A stretch of 64,000 nt of DNA, from positions 62,001 through 126,000 of the forward strand of contig JBDSXW010000127.1 of NCBI GenBank assembly GCA_039925965.1. The letters are read 5' to 3'. Both the position numbers and the translations under genes were made by a program. The notes under the pieces are model-generated. The model was not told where the DNA came from. It ran no database searches and worked only from the letters and a program-made list of their open reading frames with translations. Source of the DNA: JAZKFT01 sp039925965 (lineage in GTDB: Bacteria > Bacteroidota > Bacteroidia > Chitinophagales > Chitinophagaceae). This document shows, in pieces, positions 44,580-53,304 of this stretch. Position 1 is the first letter of the stretch, and each line of letters begins with the position of its first letter.

Positions 44580-45137
44580 TCACTTTAGCCTGAAGTATTT
44601 TTCTACTGCCGCACAATAATCAAAGTCGACCAATGCTGACGCAGCTACAGTACTATCCATAAAAATGATTTTTATTCCGCTTACCGGCTTGTAAGCACCT
44701 GCCGGGCGGCTTACGACGCATGATGCATTATTAGGGGCATCTAACCAGGTATAAGTATAAGGCACTCTATCATATAGACCTGGAATCTTATACCAGTTTC
44801 CGTCGCCTGCCAAGCTTAAATAAATGTAGAAATTTAAGCTACGCCACCGCTGCCTTGCTATTTCTTCAAGTATAAGAACCATTAGATTTGTGTAACCTTT
44901 TGGAGTGTATAATGACTCGTATGCAGCAGCGCCATATTTTGTGACGACCGGCTTTAAGCCGTAAGATGGGAGAATAAGTGGCGGCAAAATTGTAATTGGA
45001 AACCCGTCCAGTTTTGTGCCTCGAAGGGTGATCTCATTTGTTTTTACATTTGTTGAAAAATCGTTCTTTTTGGAACAGTTGGTAAACAACAGTAAGACGG
45101 ACAGCATTAAGATGCTGTGAATTAGATTTTTTTTCAT
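44580..45137 (-). CDS. Hypothetical lipoprotein
   Basis: 185 residues. Signal peptide with lipobox LLLFTNC (Cys21), so it should be lipid-anchored outside the inner membrane. The mature part has no repeat or recognised motif; it contains AAYESLYTPKGYTNLMVLI and a Cys pair near the C-terminus (ASCV, DYCA). Coding is supported by signal sequence, ATG and length. Function unknown. The next gene upstream ends 171 bases away, with a hairpin between. Confidence 0.75.
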   Translation of the reverse strand: MKKNLIHSILMLSVLLLFTNCSKKNDFSTNVKTNEITLRGTKLDGFPITILPPLILPSYGLKPVVTKYGAAAYESLYTPKGYTNLMVLILEEIARQRWRSLNFYIYLSLAGDGNWYKIPGLYDRVPYTYTWLDAPNNASCVVSRPAGAYKPVSGIKIIFMDSTVAASALVDFDYCAAVEKYFRLK

Positions 45138-45274
45138 GGTGTGTGTTATTTGAGGGTTATGAATAAGAATGGTTTGTTTTAAATATGTATGTGGTATTTC
45201 AAGGATTAATATCGGATTAAAATTGTTATTACATCAACCTTTTCGCTCTATAAGCCATTAGGCGTGAATAAAAC

Positions 45275-45307
45275 TTATGCTATCCGCCAACATAGTGGCT
45301 AGCATAA
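45275..45307 (-). terminator. Hairpin directly after the 216-residue gene
   Basis: Read leftward: TTATGCTA-GCCA, 6-base loop, TGGC-(3-base bulge)-TAGCATAA, then GTTTTATT. It starts at the base after the stop codon. Probable intrinsic terminator with a weak T tract. Confidence 0.6.
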
Positions 45308-45958
45308 TTACCCAATTTTAATGGCGCCTGGTTCAATGTATTCTTCAGGGATATCGCAGCCTGATAGAGTCTTTTCAATAATTCTTCCTGCGGTGCGATG
45401 AATATATACAGCTACCTGTTGGTATAGCTTAATTTGCCCTCCTCTACGGCCGGACTTTGCACCACAGTACTTATACTCGTAGTGATCTAAGCGGTACATT
45501 GGTGGTGGGGCAAAGTCTTGAGGTGCATAAGGATTAATTGGGCCATCAGGAGAGGTATTCGGTAGGGATACATTAACCGTTCTTGCTTTTGCCGACAATT
45601 GCTGAAATACTTCTTTGATAGAAATACTGGCCCCTTCTTTAAAGCCTACTTCAATTACCTCATGGCCACTGCCACAACAATATTTTATTTGGCCCGTTTG
45701 CCGTACCCATTCGATTGCGTCTTTACTTACAATAAAGCTGTCGCCACATCCACCTCCATCGTGGGTAAATGGGGTGATGGTTATCAAATGTTCATCTCCA
45801 TCTGCCAATTCGATGGTGGCCAGCAAAGCAGACTGTTTTAGTTTTGCTGCATGCAGAAAATCGTGTAATGTTTGTTTTTCGTTTTGGCCTGATGATACTC
45901 CGGCGCCGGAATTTTCATAGTACCCTGCTCCGCCTGGTTGTGTTTTTCTAATAGGCAT
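45308..45958 (-). CDS. Hypothetical protein, Cys/Gly-rich centre
   Basis: 216 residues, no signal peptide. Features visible: Gly-rich N-terminus (GGAGYYENSGAG), DGGGCGDSF near 70-78, YCCGSGHEVIEVGF near 95-108, PNTSPDGPINPYAPQDFAPP near 135-154 and HYEYKYCGAKSGRRGGQI near 162-179. The spaced Cys and His could bind metal. I recognise no family. It sits between a lipoprotein gene and a tiny ORF, all leftward. The ATG at 45958 is the only good start. Confidence 0.7.
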   Translation of the reverse strand: MPIRKTQPGGAGYYENSGAGVSSGQNEKQTLHDFLHAAKLKQSALLATIELADGDEHLITITPFTHDGGGCGDSFIVSKDAIEWVRQTGQIKYCCGSGHEVIEVGFKEGASISIKEVFQQLSAKARTVNVSLPNTSPDGPINPYAPQDFAPPPMYRLDHYEYKYCGAKSGRRGGQIKLYQQVAVYIHRTAGRIIEKTLSGCDIPEEYIEPGAIKIG

Positions 45959-46096
45959 AAAAAAAGTTTGAAGTGTGAAATGAATTAATACAATCCTGAC
46001 CCCAAAGAAAACATCATCTGCTCCCTGATAAAACCTATGTTGAGCCAGTTCCTTGATTGGCTTATCTACTGGTGGGTTTAGCCGGCTTTTTTACAA

Positions 46097-46237
46097 TTAC
46101 CCGGCGCCAAAACCCAATGATGGAAATACATGTTGAGCATCCGTAATGCCTGGGAACGCCATTTTTACAATCAAATAGTTGCTGTTAGTTTCTTTTGACC
46201 GAAGTAAACTACTTCTGCCAAAAACATATTTTTTCAT
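46097..46237 (-). CDS. 46-residue small ORF of unknown function
   Basis: Found by reading the 363-base gap 45959-46321. It begins MKKYVFGRSSLLRSKETN and ends LGFGAG-stop. An AGGAG ribosome site lies about eight bases before the ATG, better than most genes here. The terminator of the upstream gene ends 35 bases before the start, so it needs its own promoter or read-through. It has no signal peptide or hydrophobic helix. The basic N-terminal half and Gly-rich C-terminus leave a small regulatory or modified peptide possible. It could also be a gene remnant. Confidence 0.4.
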   Translation of the reverse strand: MKKYVFGRSSLLRSKETNSNYLIVKMAFPGITDAQHVFPSLGFGAG

Positions 46238-46271
46238 CTTCCAAACTCCTGCGACAAAATGGTGGGATCAC

Positions 46272-46298
46272 TAAAAAGCCCCGGCATTTGCCAGGGCT
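46272..46298 (-). terminator. Rho-independent terminator
   Basis: Read leftward: AGCCCTGGCA, 2-base loop, TGCCGGGGCT (one G-T wobble) and TTTTTAG, 24 bases after the stop of the 229-residue gene. Confidence 0.85.
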
Positions 46299-46321
46299 GT
46301 AAGAATAATATAAAGTTACGA

Positions 46322-47011
46322 TCACGCAGCGTTTACAATCGGTTCGGGTTTTACACTGCCGCCCCTGCGATGGTGCACTTTTCTGGCCGCAAAATAAGCG
46401 TCTTCAAAAGCCCTGTGTTCATCTTCCAGCATTCCTTCAACCAATCCATCGAGGTGGATAAGGATGTCGGTGGCTGCCTTAATATAAAGTGCCAGCCCGC
46501 CTGTTGCGGCCTGCCTGTTGCTGCCAACAGCATCTCTTACCGCCGTAAGGGGTAAGGCCGCCTGAATAGCTTCTTCCAAAGCGGTGCAACCTTCAGCGGT
46601 TATTTTATAGTCAGCAAGTGAAGCGAGATGTTGCCTTGCGATGCCTGCAATAGTAGTGTTGCGGGTAACCTGTTCGGATTCGGAACCACGTTCAAACTCC
46701 CATTTACGAAAATTTGTGGCTGCCAACACCACTTCATTACCGCTTTTACGAGCCCAGGCAGATACCTTAAGTGATGTTTTAAATCCCAGGCTATTCATTG
46801 TTTCCAGTGCCCTGTCTTTTCGGTTGGTATGTCCTGCGGTTTGGCTGTCGTACTGCATTTGACCTTCAGCGGCAATAGCAGCCAGCAACCCGGCCATGTC
46901 CGTTATTTCGACGGCAATCGGTTTGATGTTTTCCCATACCGGCTTGTTCTCGTTAAGCACCTGCATGGCAGCTTTCATCATAGCGTACTGATTTGTTTGT
47001 GACTTTGTCAT
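46322..47011 (-). CDS. Conserved helical hypothetical protein
   Basis: 229 residues, predicted all-helical and Ala-rich, no signal peptide. The plan MTKSQTNQYAMMKAAMQVL, then AGLLAAIAAEG, then YIKAATDILIHLDGLVEGML and FEDAYFAARKVHHRRGG at the end, is one I associate with an unnamed family common in Bacteroidota genomes; function unknown. The start follows a region with a 16-bp direct repeat (47093-47147) that could hold operator sites. It is followed by a strong terminator. Confidence 0.8.
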   Translation of the reverse strand: MTKSQTNQYAMMKAAMQVLNENKPVWENIKPIAVEITDMAGLLAAIAAEGQMQYDSQTAGHTNRKDRALETMNSLGFKTSLKVSAWARKSGNEVVLAATNFRKWEFERGSESEQVTRNTTIAGIARQHLASLADYKITAEGCTALEEAIQAALPLTAVRDAVGSNRQAATGGLALYIKAATDILIHLDGLVEGMLEDEHRAFEDAYFAARKVHHRRGGSVKPEPIVNAA

Positions 47012-47092
47012 GGTAAATAGTTTTTCATTGTTTATAATTTAATACAGGACTAAAATATAGTTTTAAATTACTGGCTTTCATCTCCGCCTGGC

Positions 47093-47147
47093 AAAATATT
47101 GTTAAAAGACTGAGTTTCATATCCATTTTTTAAAATATTGTTAAAAG
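47093..47147. promoter_or_regulatory. 16-bp direct repeat AAAATATTGTTAAAAG
   Basis: Perfect copies at 47093-47108 and 47132-47147, 39 bases start to start, about 80 bases upstream of the 229-residue gene. Spacing near four helical turns is typical of tandem operator sites. Confidence 0.5.
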
Positions 47148-47317
47148 TTACTGTACCCACCATCCCGTGCGATGCACAATGTTGCAGTGCAGGCATTTCT
47201 TTTTTGCAAACCCACGTCACCTAGGCAGGCAAATGCCGCTGGCTGGTGGAATTCTTAACGATATTGTGTTGCAAAAAGTCGGTGTCTTTCAAAAGATGAG
47301 TTCGACGTTGTGTCAAA

Positions 47318-47590
47318 ACGCAGACCGAATGTTTTTGGAACCAGATCGAATAGTTGAGAAGGCAGAACGAATGCTCAGATGGGAGAACGAATGTGCAGGA
47401 GGTACCACGAATGTTTCAGAAGGCAGAACGAAGTTTTCAGAAGGCAGAACGAATGTTGGGAAGGCAGAACGAATGTGCAGGAGGTAGAACGAATGTTCCC
47501 GAAGGCAGAACGAAAGTTGCAGAAGGCAGAACGGAAACTTCACAACGCAGAACGAATGTTTCAGCGGCGAACTAGTGTTTCAGAAGGCAA
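47318..47590. repeat. 21-bp minisatellite, about 13 units
   Basis: Units of 20-21 bp built on GGCAGAACGAATGTTTC with substitutions and one-base length changes. All three plus frames are open for long stretches, and they read seven-residue repeats such as EGRTNVS, AERMFQK and RQNECAG. There is no ribosome site, start or domain that would make any of them a convincing gene. It lies in a 950-base gene-free gap (47012-47961). The flanks 47148-47317 and 47591-47935 hold nothing else recognised. Confidence 0.9.
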
Positions 47591-47935
47591 AAGGAGAGAA
47601 AGAGAGGTCTTACCAATCAGAAGAAATGATTGTTCCAACTGACAGGCCAGTGATATTTTAGCGCCATTTTTTCTATGAAAACCATGCGACCTGAGACTTG
47701 CGGAGAAGCTATTTTACAAGGTTAAAACAATGGTTAGTTATTCGGGCATCGTATCATTAAGTGATTGATCATTGAGTCAATCAACCAATGGTAAGTTTTC
47801 TATTCCATCCCAGTTAATGTTAATGACTTATTTATTGACAATTGACCAATTGGGCCAATTTCACCTTACCGCTGCCCACTATAAAGTCATCCCTGCAGGT
47901 TATATTTATCCGCTGGCCTCAATACCGTATCCCCT

Positions 47936-47943
47936 TACATTTG
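47936..47943 (+). promoter_or_regulatory. TACATTTG -7 box of tdh
   Basis: Exact TAnnTTTG match 18 bases before the ATG, implying a very short leader. Confidence 0.5.
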
Positions 47944-47961
47944 TCGCCGAAATTGCTTGTT

Positions 47962-48915
47962 ATGATAAAAGATAAAATTTTGGTGATCGGTGCCAGCGGA
48001 CAAATAGGCGTGGAGCTGACACTGGCGCTTAGGAATATTTATGGCAATGCCAACGTGGTGGCCAGCGATCTGAGGGAACAAAACCCACTGCTGGAAGGCA
48101 CGGGCCCCTATGTTAGCCTGGATGTAATGAATAAGGAAATGCTGCACGTGCAAGTGATTCGCCAGAATTTCACGCAGATTTATTTATTGGCCGCCATCCT
48201 GAGCGCCACTGGCGAAAAGAACCCTAACCTGGCCTGGCATCTCAATATGCAGGGCTTGCTCAATGTGCTGGACATTGCCCGCGAAGAAAACATTAAGAAA
48301 GTGTACTGGCCCAGCAGCATCGCTGTTTTTGGACCCACGAGCCCAAGGCAAAACTGCCCGCAGCAAACCATTATCGAACCTGCCACTGTATACGGAATCA
48401 GCAAATATGCGGGTGAATTCTGGTGTAACTATTACCACAAACGCTACGGAATCGATGTACGCAGTATTCGCTACCCAGGCCTTATCAGTTATAAAAGCGC
48501 GCCTGGTGGTGGCACCACCGATTATTCCATTGAAATTTTTCACGAGGCGCTGGGCGATAAACAATACGACTGTTTTTTAAAGGAAGATACCTACCTGCCC
48601 ATGATGTATATGCCTGACGCGATTCGTGGCACCATCGAACTCATGGAAGCACCGGCCGAAAAAATATCGATCCGGCATTCCTATAATTTATCGGGTATGA
48701 GCTTTTCACCCAAAGAGATAGCCGCGGAAGTAAAAAAGCACGTGCCTGATTTTGTTATGAATTACAAACCCGACTACCGGCAGGCGATTGCAGACGGCTG
48801 GCCGCAAAGCATCGATGATACGGTTGCGACAAACGACTGGGGCTGGAAGGCGGAATATGACCTCGCGAAAATGACTGATGATATGTTTGAAAACCTGGAA
48901 AAGGTTCTGCCGTAG
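47962..48915 (+). CDS. tdh: L-threonine 3-dehydrogenase, short-chain (epimerase-like) type
   Basis: 317 residues of the extended SDR family. NAD-binding GASGQIG is at 9-15; the catalytic Tyr-Lys is in VYGISKYAGE near 142-151; SAPGGGTTDYSIEIFHEAL, a stretch typical of UDP-galactose-epimerase-like threonine dehydrogenases, follows. It oxidises threonine to 2-amino-3-ketobutyrate, which splits to glycine and acetyl-CoA. The start at 47962 gives the family N-terminus (MIKDKILVIGASG); a longer frame from 47842 translates low-complexity DNA. The symbol is based on family pattern; related sugar epimerases share the fold. Confidence 0.88.
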   Translation: MIKDKILVIGASGQIGVELTLALRNIYGNANVVASDLREQNPLLEGTGPYVSLDVMNKEMLHVQVIRQNFTQIYLLAAILSATGEKNPNLAWHLNMQGLLNVLDIAREENIKKVYWPSSIAVFGPTSPRQNCPQQTIIEPATVYGISKYAGEFWCNYYHKRYGIDVRSIRYPGLISYKSAPGGGTTDYSIEIFHEALGDKQYDCFLKEDTYLPMMYMPDAIRGTIELMEAPAEKISIRHSYNLSGMSFSPKEIAAEVKKHVPDFVMNYKPDYRQAIADGWPQSIDDTVATNDWGWKAEYDLAKMTDDMFENLEKVLP

Positions 48916-49069
48916 GAGGCCGTTTATGAGCATAACTCGAGGTCAACAGCAGGTTTTTTTTACAGCGACATTGGTCCCTTACATAGGCATTCTCATTAAG
49001 GTAATAAGATTAGACAAGGTCTAATAATTGCAAATGCAGGGGGGATTGGTTTTCTAAGAGAACTTTCCT

Positions 49070-49168
49070 ACTAACCCAAGCTTCAGCCCTGGGGGACTGC
49101 TCGCGGCGGTAATTGGTAGCGTGTTTAAATATGCTCCCCAGTTCCCAAGGCTGAAGCCTTGGGTTAGT
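49070..49168. repeat. REP-type inverted pair
   Basis: Arms at 49070-49099 and 49139-49168 are 30-bp inverted copies (differing at a few positions), each containing the imperfect palindrome CCAAGGCTTCAGCCTTGG or a worn form. This is the layout of REP doublets mobilised by IS200-like RAYT transposases; no transposase is present here. It sits in the 482-base gap between tdh and the SET gene, where nothing else is seen. Confidence 0.8.
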
Positions 49169-49397
49169 AAATAGCTTCCAATTTCTGAAAGGCATGATGG
49201 CTTTGCGTTTCAGCGCTTGGAAGCAGACTTTAAGTTGACACCAATGCGTACGTAGGGGATTCAACATCAGTTAATAGGTCGTCATTTTACATATACAATA
49301 AAACTTAAAATCTATCTTTAAATAGCTTCTATGGAATACGCAATAGCGCCGGTTGGGCGTCTGTGACACCATATCATCTACACAATAATTTTTCCTC

Positions 49398-49796
49398 ATG
49401 TCTTTTCATCACTTGCACGAATCGCTTTTTGTAGCCCATACTGACCAGAAAGGGCGCGGTGTTTTTTGCAATGATTATATCGCAGCGGATACGATTATTG
49501 AGTCCGCCCCAGTGATCGTTTTTGATGCCGCGCAACGGAAATCACTGGAGCAAACGGAACTGTACAATTATATTTTTGAATGGGGTGATGACTTTACAGG
49601 ATGCTGTGTGGCGTTGGGGTTGGTGAGTATCTACAACCATGCGGCCCCGGCCAACTGCGAGTACCTAATGGTGTTTGAAACCGAAACGATCATGGTTCGA
49701 ACCACAAGGGATATTCAGGCTGGCGAAGAACTCTGTATTAATTATAGCGCCGACTGGGACGAAGACAAGCCGGTGTGGTTCGAAATGAAAAAATAA
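49398..49796 (+). CDS. SET domain protein
   Basis: 132 residues, almost entirely a SET domain. GRGVFCNDYIAADTIIESAPV is the N-SET start; YIFEWGDD and ALGLVSIYNHAAPANCEY contain the N-H motif that binds S-adenosylmethionine; VRTTRDIQAGEELCINYSADW is the C-terminal ExL-x-I-x-Y motif with the catalytic Tyr. Such proteins methylate lysines, in bacteria of ribosomal or other proteins. There are no pre- or post-SET zinc domains. It converges on the next gene with a 19-base gap. Confidence 0.92.
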   Translation: MSFHHLHESLFVAHTDQKGRGVFCNDYIAADTIIESAPVIVFDAAQRKSLEQTELYNYIFEWGDDFTGCCVALGLVSIYNHAAPANCEYLMVFETETIMVRTTRDIQAGEELCINYSADWDEDKPVWFEMKK

Positions 49797-49815
49797 TCAG
49801 AAGCGGAATGTTTTG

Positions 49816-50967
49816 TTAATGGGCTGCCACCGTATCTACGATTTCCCGGGCGGGCAGATTGTGTTGGGTTTGCAGCGTTTCTATTTTAATCAATGTGATT
49901 TGTTTGGCGGTTTTGATAACAGGCCCATGCATAGACCGGACTACAAGAATCGTATCGCCTTTTTGGTCGGGTTGCAATTGCAGCGATATTGATTCATGCA
50001 TCACCGCTTTTTCCCGCCAGGAAAACTTTCCGCTTACCTGTATTCCGTCTTTATTTTTATAAGCTGATTTGATCTCTCCCTGGTACACGCTGTCTTTATA
50101 AACGGAAATATTTTTATGTAAGATCCCAGGTGAATCCAAAGCCTGGAATGTAATCAGTCGTTCGTTGTTGTTGCAGCGCTCTATGTATTTCATTGCTGCC
50201 GAAAGCATACTAAAATACAAGGCTTGCTTTCCATGTTCTGTCTCACAATTGAGGTATCGGATCTTTTTTTCATGAAAATAAACACTGAGCGATCCGTCTC
50301 TTTTTACCGTTTTTTCATTTTGTAAAATGGTATTGAATCCTTCGCCGGTCAGTTGTTGAAAAATGGTGGCATCTGTAGTGAGGAATATATCATCTGGATC
50401 ACGTGCCGGGTTTTTATAAACCATCGCTGCATCCAACGCACGGTCGTGGCCCTTCATGTAGGAATCAATGCTGTAGTCGCCGTCGAAATTATTATGCAGC
50501 GCCACCACCAGCGTTGGGTTGGGCGGCAGCAGCGAAAGTATCTTTTTTGCAAAAGATTGCGTTTGGCTAATCGCTTTTTCCCGGCGGGTGGTATTACTTG
50601 CAAAGTCATTTGTGATACCCTTTAGTGAAAAAATATGGTTGGGGTCAAAGCTAAATACAGCGGTGTCCATCCTGAAAGATATATTACGTTCTTCCCCGTT
50701 AGCTATCCTGATCAGCAGGCCGCCATTGGCTTTGAGCCATTGCATACCTGCAAGAAGGGATGTTTTTTCACTTCCGTGCAAGTGTATCATTACGATATCA
50801 CTCCGGCTGCCATATTGATAAGTCTTTAGTTGAATTACATTATCGCCCAGCTTGCAAGGGATTACCTGGATTATAGGTATAAACAGTTTTTTTGTGTCGT
50901 CGTCTCCGCTATGTGCCCAGGCAAACCCGTACGCCGATAGCATCAGTAAAGTAAGCGACAGTTTCAT
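49816..50967 (-). CDS. Exported protein of an unnamed conserved family
   Basis: 383 residues with a signal peptide (LTLLMLSAYGFAWA). Conserved-looking blocks are HLHGSEKTSLLAGMQWLKAN, LIRIANGEERNISFRMD, SFDPNHIFSL and TLVVALHNNFDGDYSIDSYM, followed by NPARDPDDIFLTTD and FNTILQNE. I recall this order of His/Glu/Asp motifs from an uncharacterised family of exported bacterial proteins that may have a carboxypeptidase- or amidase-like fold, but I cannot name it. About 85 bases downstream of the bestrophin gene on the same strand, so possibly co-transcribed. Confidence 0.8.
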   Translation of the reverse strand: MKLSLTLLMLSAYGFAWAHSGDDDTKKLFIPIIQVIPCKLGDNVIQLKTYQYGSRSDIVMIHLHGSEKTSLLAGMQWLKANGGLLIRIANGEERNISFRMDTAVFSFDPNHIFSLKGITNDFASNTTRREKAISQTQSFAKKILSLLPPNPTLVVALHNNFDGDYSIDSYMKGHDRALDAAMVYKNPARDPDDIFLTTDATIFQQLTGEGFNTILQNEKTVKRDGSLSVYFHEKKIRYLNCETEHGKQALYFSMLSAAMKYIERCNNNERLITFQALDSPGILHKNISVYKDSVYQGEIKSAYKNKDGIQVSGKFSWREKAVMHESISLQLQPDQKGDTILVVRSMHGPVIKTAKQITLIKIETLQTQHNLPAREIVDTVAAH

Positions 50968-51051
50968 GAAAGCGTTTTTGGTTCGGGTAATAGCTGGTTA
51001 AAAATTACAACTGATTTCTGATTCGGCCTGCATGTTTTTTCACGGACATAT

Positions 51052-51933
51052 TTAGTTCATAATTTCCTGTATATGTTTTTCAATATTCTCACAGATCTTT
51101 TGCATGGGCAGGTCATTTGTATCTGCGCCAAATGGGTCTTCAATTTCTTCTGCGATCAATTCAAGGCTGGCCAATACATAAAAGATAAAAGCAACTACTG
51201 GTATCACAAAATAACCCAGGCTGAACGCATAGCCCCATGGCAGCGTCATCACATAAAAGAAGATAAATTTCTTGATAAAAGCACTGTAACTATACGGTAT
51301 AGGCGTGTTCTTAATCCGTTCGCATGCCCCGCAAACATCTGCATAACCCTGGATCTCGTTGTTCAAGATCCGGTACTGGTCGCCTGATATTTTCTGCTGT
51401 TCGTACAGTTCATTGATTTTTTTAAAAATGATGAAGTGTACCTGGTTTGGCACATGCTTTTCGTAAGCGATGCCATTGAATTCGGGATGTTCCGCCTCAT
51501 CTAATGCCAGCCTGGTACTTTCTTTCATCAGGTGGTTTTTTAAAGCAATCGCATACTGTGGAATGACGGTACAAAAAAATTCCCGCTCTTTATCAGCACC
51601 TGCCGGCAACATGGCTGTTAATTTTACCGCGAGACTCCGGCTGTTATTCACCAGTGTGCCCCATAATTTTCTTCCTTCCCACCAGCGCTCATAGGCTGTA
51701 TTGGTTCGAAATACAAGCAGCATAGAAATTACAAAACTGAGGATACCATGCATCAGCGTAATGTTTTGCAAATGGTGATTGTCGCTCAGCTTCCAGTAAG
51801 AAATCTCCAGGTAAGCGATCAACCCGCTATAGCCGCAAATGAAAACTATTAACGGCCAAAGCTTTCTGAAGGTATCCGATTTGTGGATCTTAAAAATAAA
51901 CGTAATCCAATCCTTGGTATTATAGCTTATCAT
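51052..51933 (-). CDS. Bestrophin family ion channel
   Basis: 293 residues with four main hydrophobic stretches. The bestrophin signature RTNTAYERWWEGRKLWG near 76-92 and the late EEIEDPFGADTNDLPM (acidic calcium/pore-cluster equivalent) are clear. Bacterial members form pentameric channels in the inner membrane; those studied conduct cations rather than chloride. Starts at the ATG at 51933, with the divergent peptidase gene 267 bases away. Confidence 0.93.
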   Translation of the reverse strand: MISYNTKDWITFIFKIHKSDTFRKLWPLIVFICGYSGLIAYLEISYWKLSDNHHLQNITLMHGILSFVISMLLVFRTNTAYERWWEGRKLWGTLVNNSRSLAVKLTAMLPAGADKEREFFCTVIPQYAIALKNHLMKESTRLALDEAEHPEFNGIAYEKHVPNQVHFIIFKKINELYEQQKISGDQYRILNNEIQGYADVCGACERIKNTPIPYSYSAFIKKFIFFYVMTLPWGYAFSLGYFVIPVVAFIFYVLASLELIAEEIEDPFGADTNDLPMQKICENIEKHIQEIMN

Positions 51934-52154
51934 GGCCGTAAAATACCAAAACCTCTTCTAAAAAAAGGAATGGCTATAAAAAACGACTCCAGTCACAGGC
52001 TTGCACCTGTTCTCAATTAGAAATTATAAGAAAATCATAAAACTGTAAGCTTACCCTTAGCGTATTTATTACAACCGGCTGATAATGTGGTAGAGAAATT
52101 AGGGTTTGGAGCCGGAAGTTACAATCCAATTTTGCTGCGATAGATCATAGCTGT

Positions 52155-52176
52155 AAAGACCTTTCGGGGTCTTTTT
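52155..52176 (+). terminator. Terminator-like hairpin in the leader of the MtfA-like gene
   Basis: AAAGACC / GGTCTTT with a 6-base loop and a T run, 25 bases upstream of the ATG and with no plus-strand gene before it. Outer sequences AGCTG and CAGCT can extend the stem past the T run. Suggests attenuation of the gene or a short RNA ending here. Confidence 0.65.
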
Positions 52177-52200
52177 ACATTTTCAGCTATTTTCGGGGAC

Positions 52201-52992
52201 ATGCTTGGAATATTTTTCATACTGCTGGTTACTGCACTGGCAATTTTTTTAGCCCTTTCGCGAAAAAAAAAGCAACCTGTTTTGTTGCCTTCTGCCGGTA
52301 TAATTGCGCAAATTCTTCAAAACCGGGTTGCTTATTACCAGCATCTTTCAACACCTGAGCAACAAAGATTTTGTAAGGAGGCAAGCGACTTTATGAAACA
52401 GGTGAAAACTACCGGAATCAAGACTGCGGTTACAGATGAGGACCGGGTTCTGATAGCGGCCAGCGGCATTATTCCCATTTTTGCTTTTCCCGGTTGGCGG
52501 TACCCTAACCTGGATGAAGTACTCCTGTATCCCGACACTTTTACCCGTGATTATGATTATACTGATGATAGCAGCGAACGGAATATTCTGGGAATGGTTG
52601 GCAGCGGCCCAATGAATAAAATCATGATCCTTTCGCAGCCAGCGCTGCAGTACAGTTATGCCAACCCGCACAGTAACAGAAATACAGCTATCCACGAGTT
52701 TACACACCTGATAGATAAAACAGACGGCGAGATCGACGGCTTTCCCGGCCTGCTGATGGATAAGGAACATGCCGGGGAATGGCGTTTATTGATTCATCAA
52801 AACATTGAAGCCATCCGGCATGGACATTCAGATATCGACCCCTATGCGGCTACCAGCGAAGCAGAGTTTTTCGCGGTAATAGCGGAATATTTTTTTGAAC
52901 GTCCCCGGTTGTTTGAACAGATATATCCGGAATTATTTCAGATGATGGAAAGTATATTCCGGCAACGACCAATGACCGACATCGGGGTTTAA
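52201..52992 (+). CDS. MtfA-family zinc-dependent peptidase, membrane-anchored
   Basis: 263 residues. One N-terminal transmembrane helix (FFILLVTALAIFLAL) precedes the peptidase domain. The zinc site HEFTH is at 165-169 (His165, Glu166, His169), and AATSEAEFFAVIAEYFFERP near 220-239 supplies the third ligand and support helix, as in MtfA/DUF980 peptidases. In E. coli MtfA binds the repressor Mlc and is soluble, so the membrane anchor differs. The TAA stop is part of a TTTAAGTATAAAG repeat. Confidence 0.92.
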   Translation: MLGIFFILLVTALAIFLALSRKKKQPVLLPSAGIIAQILQNRVAYYQHLSTPEQQRFCKEASDFMKQVKTTGIKTAVTDEDRVLIAASGIIPIFAFPGWRYPNLDEVLLYPDTFTRDYDYTDDSSERNILGMVGSGPMNKIMILSQPALQYSYANPHSNRNTAIHEFTHLIDKTDGEIDGFPGLLMDKEHAGEWRLLIHQNIEAIRHGHSDIDPYAATSEAEFFAVIAEYFFERPRLFEQIYPELFQMMESIFRQRPMTDIGV

Positions 52993-53250
52993 GTATAAAG
53001 ATTTAAGTATCAAGTATAAAGACCAGAACCGTGGGTATCTGAATTTGTTCCAGGCATCCTGCCCCCCGGATATCCCTGAGTCTTGGTTCTTAATACTTAC
53101 TACCTGATACTTAAATCTTAATACTTGATACTTGATACTTAATACTTGATACTTAATACTTAATACTTAATACTTGATACTTAATACTTGATACTTGATA
53201 CTTAATACTTGATACTTGATACTTGATACTTGCATCTTGATACATGAATT
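52990..53250. repeat. ACTTGATACTTAAT tandem repeat
   Basis: Starts in the stop codon of the peptidase gene as TTTAAGTATCAAG units, is interrupted at about 53037-53080, and resumes inverted as some twenty copies of TACTTGA/TACTTAA to 53250. It fills most of the 312-base gap. Confidence 0.92.
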
Positions 53251-53269
53251 ATATACCCACCATCACGTA

Positions 53270-53300
53270 TTGCAGCAAGTATTTCCTCGAGCTACATTTG
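53270..53300 (+). promoter_or_regulatory. TTG-N20-TACATTTG promoter
   Basis: A Bacteroidota-type promoter with both elements. The -7 box ends four bases before the ATG of the DUF6498 gene, so its transcript would be leaderless or nearly so. Confidence 0.6.
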
Positions 53301-53304
53301 AACC

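Noticed and set aside
47167..47642. Overlapping plus-strand frames of 73-106 codons
   Set aside because: They only translate the 21-bp minisatellite; open frames follow from the 21-bp period, not from selection.
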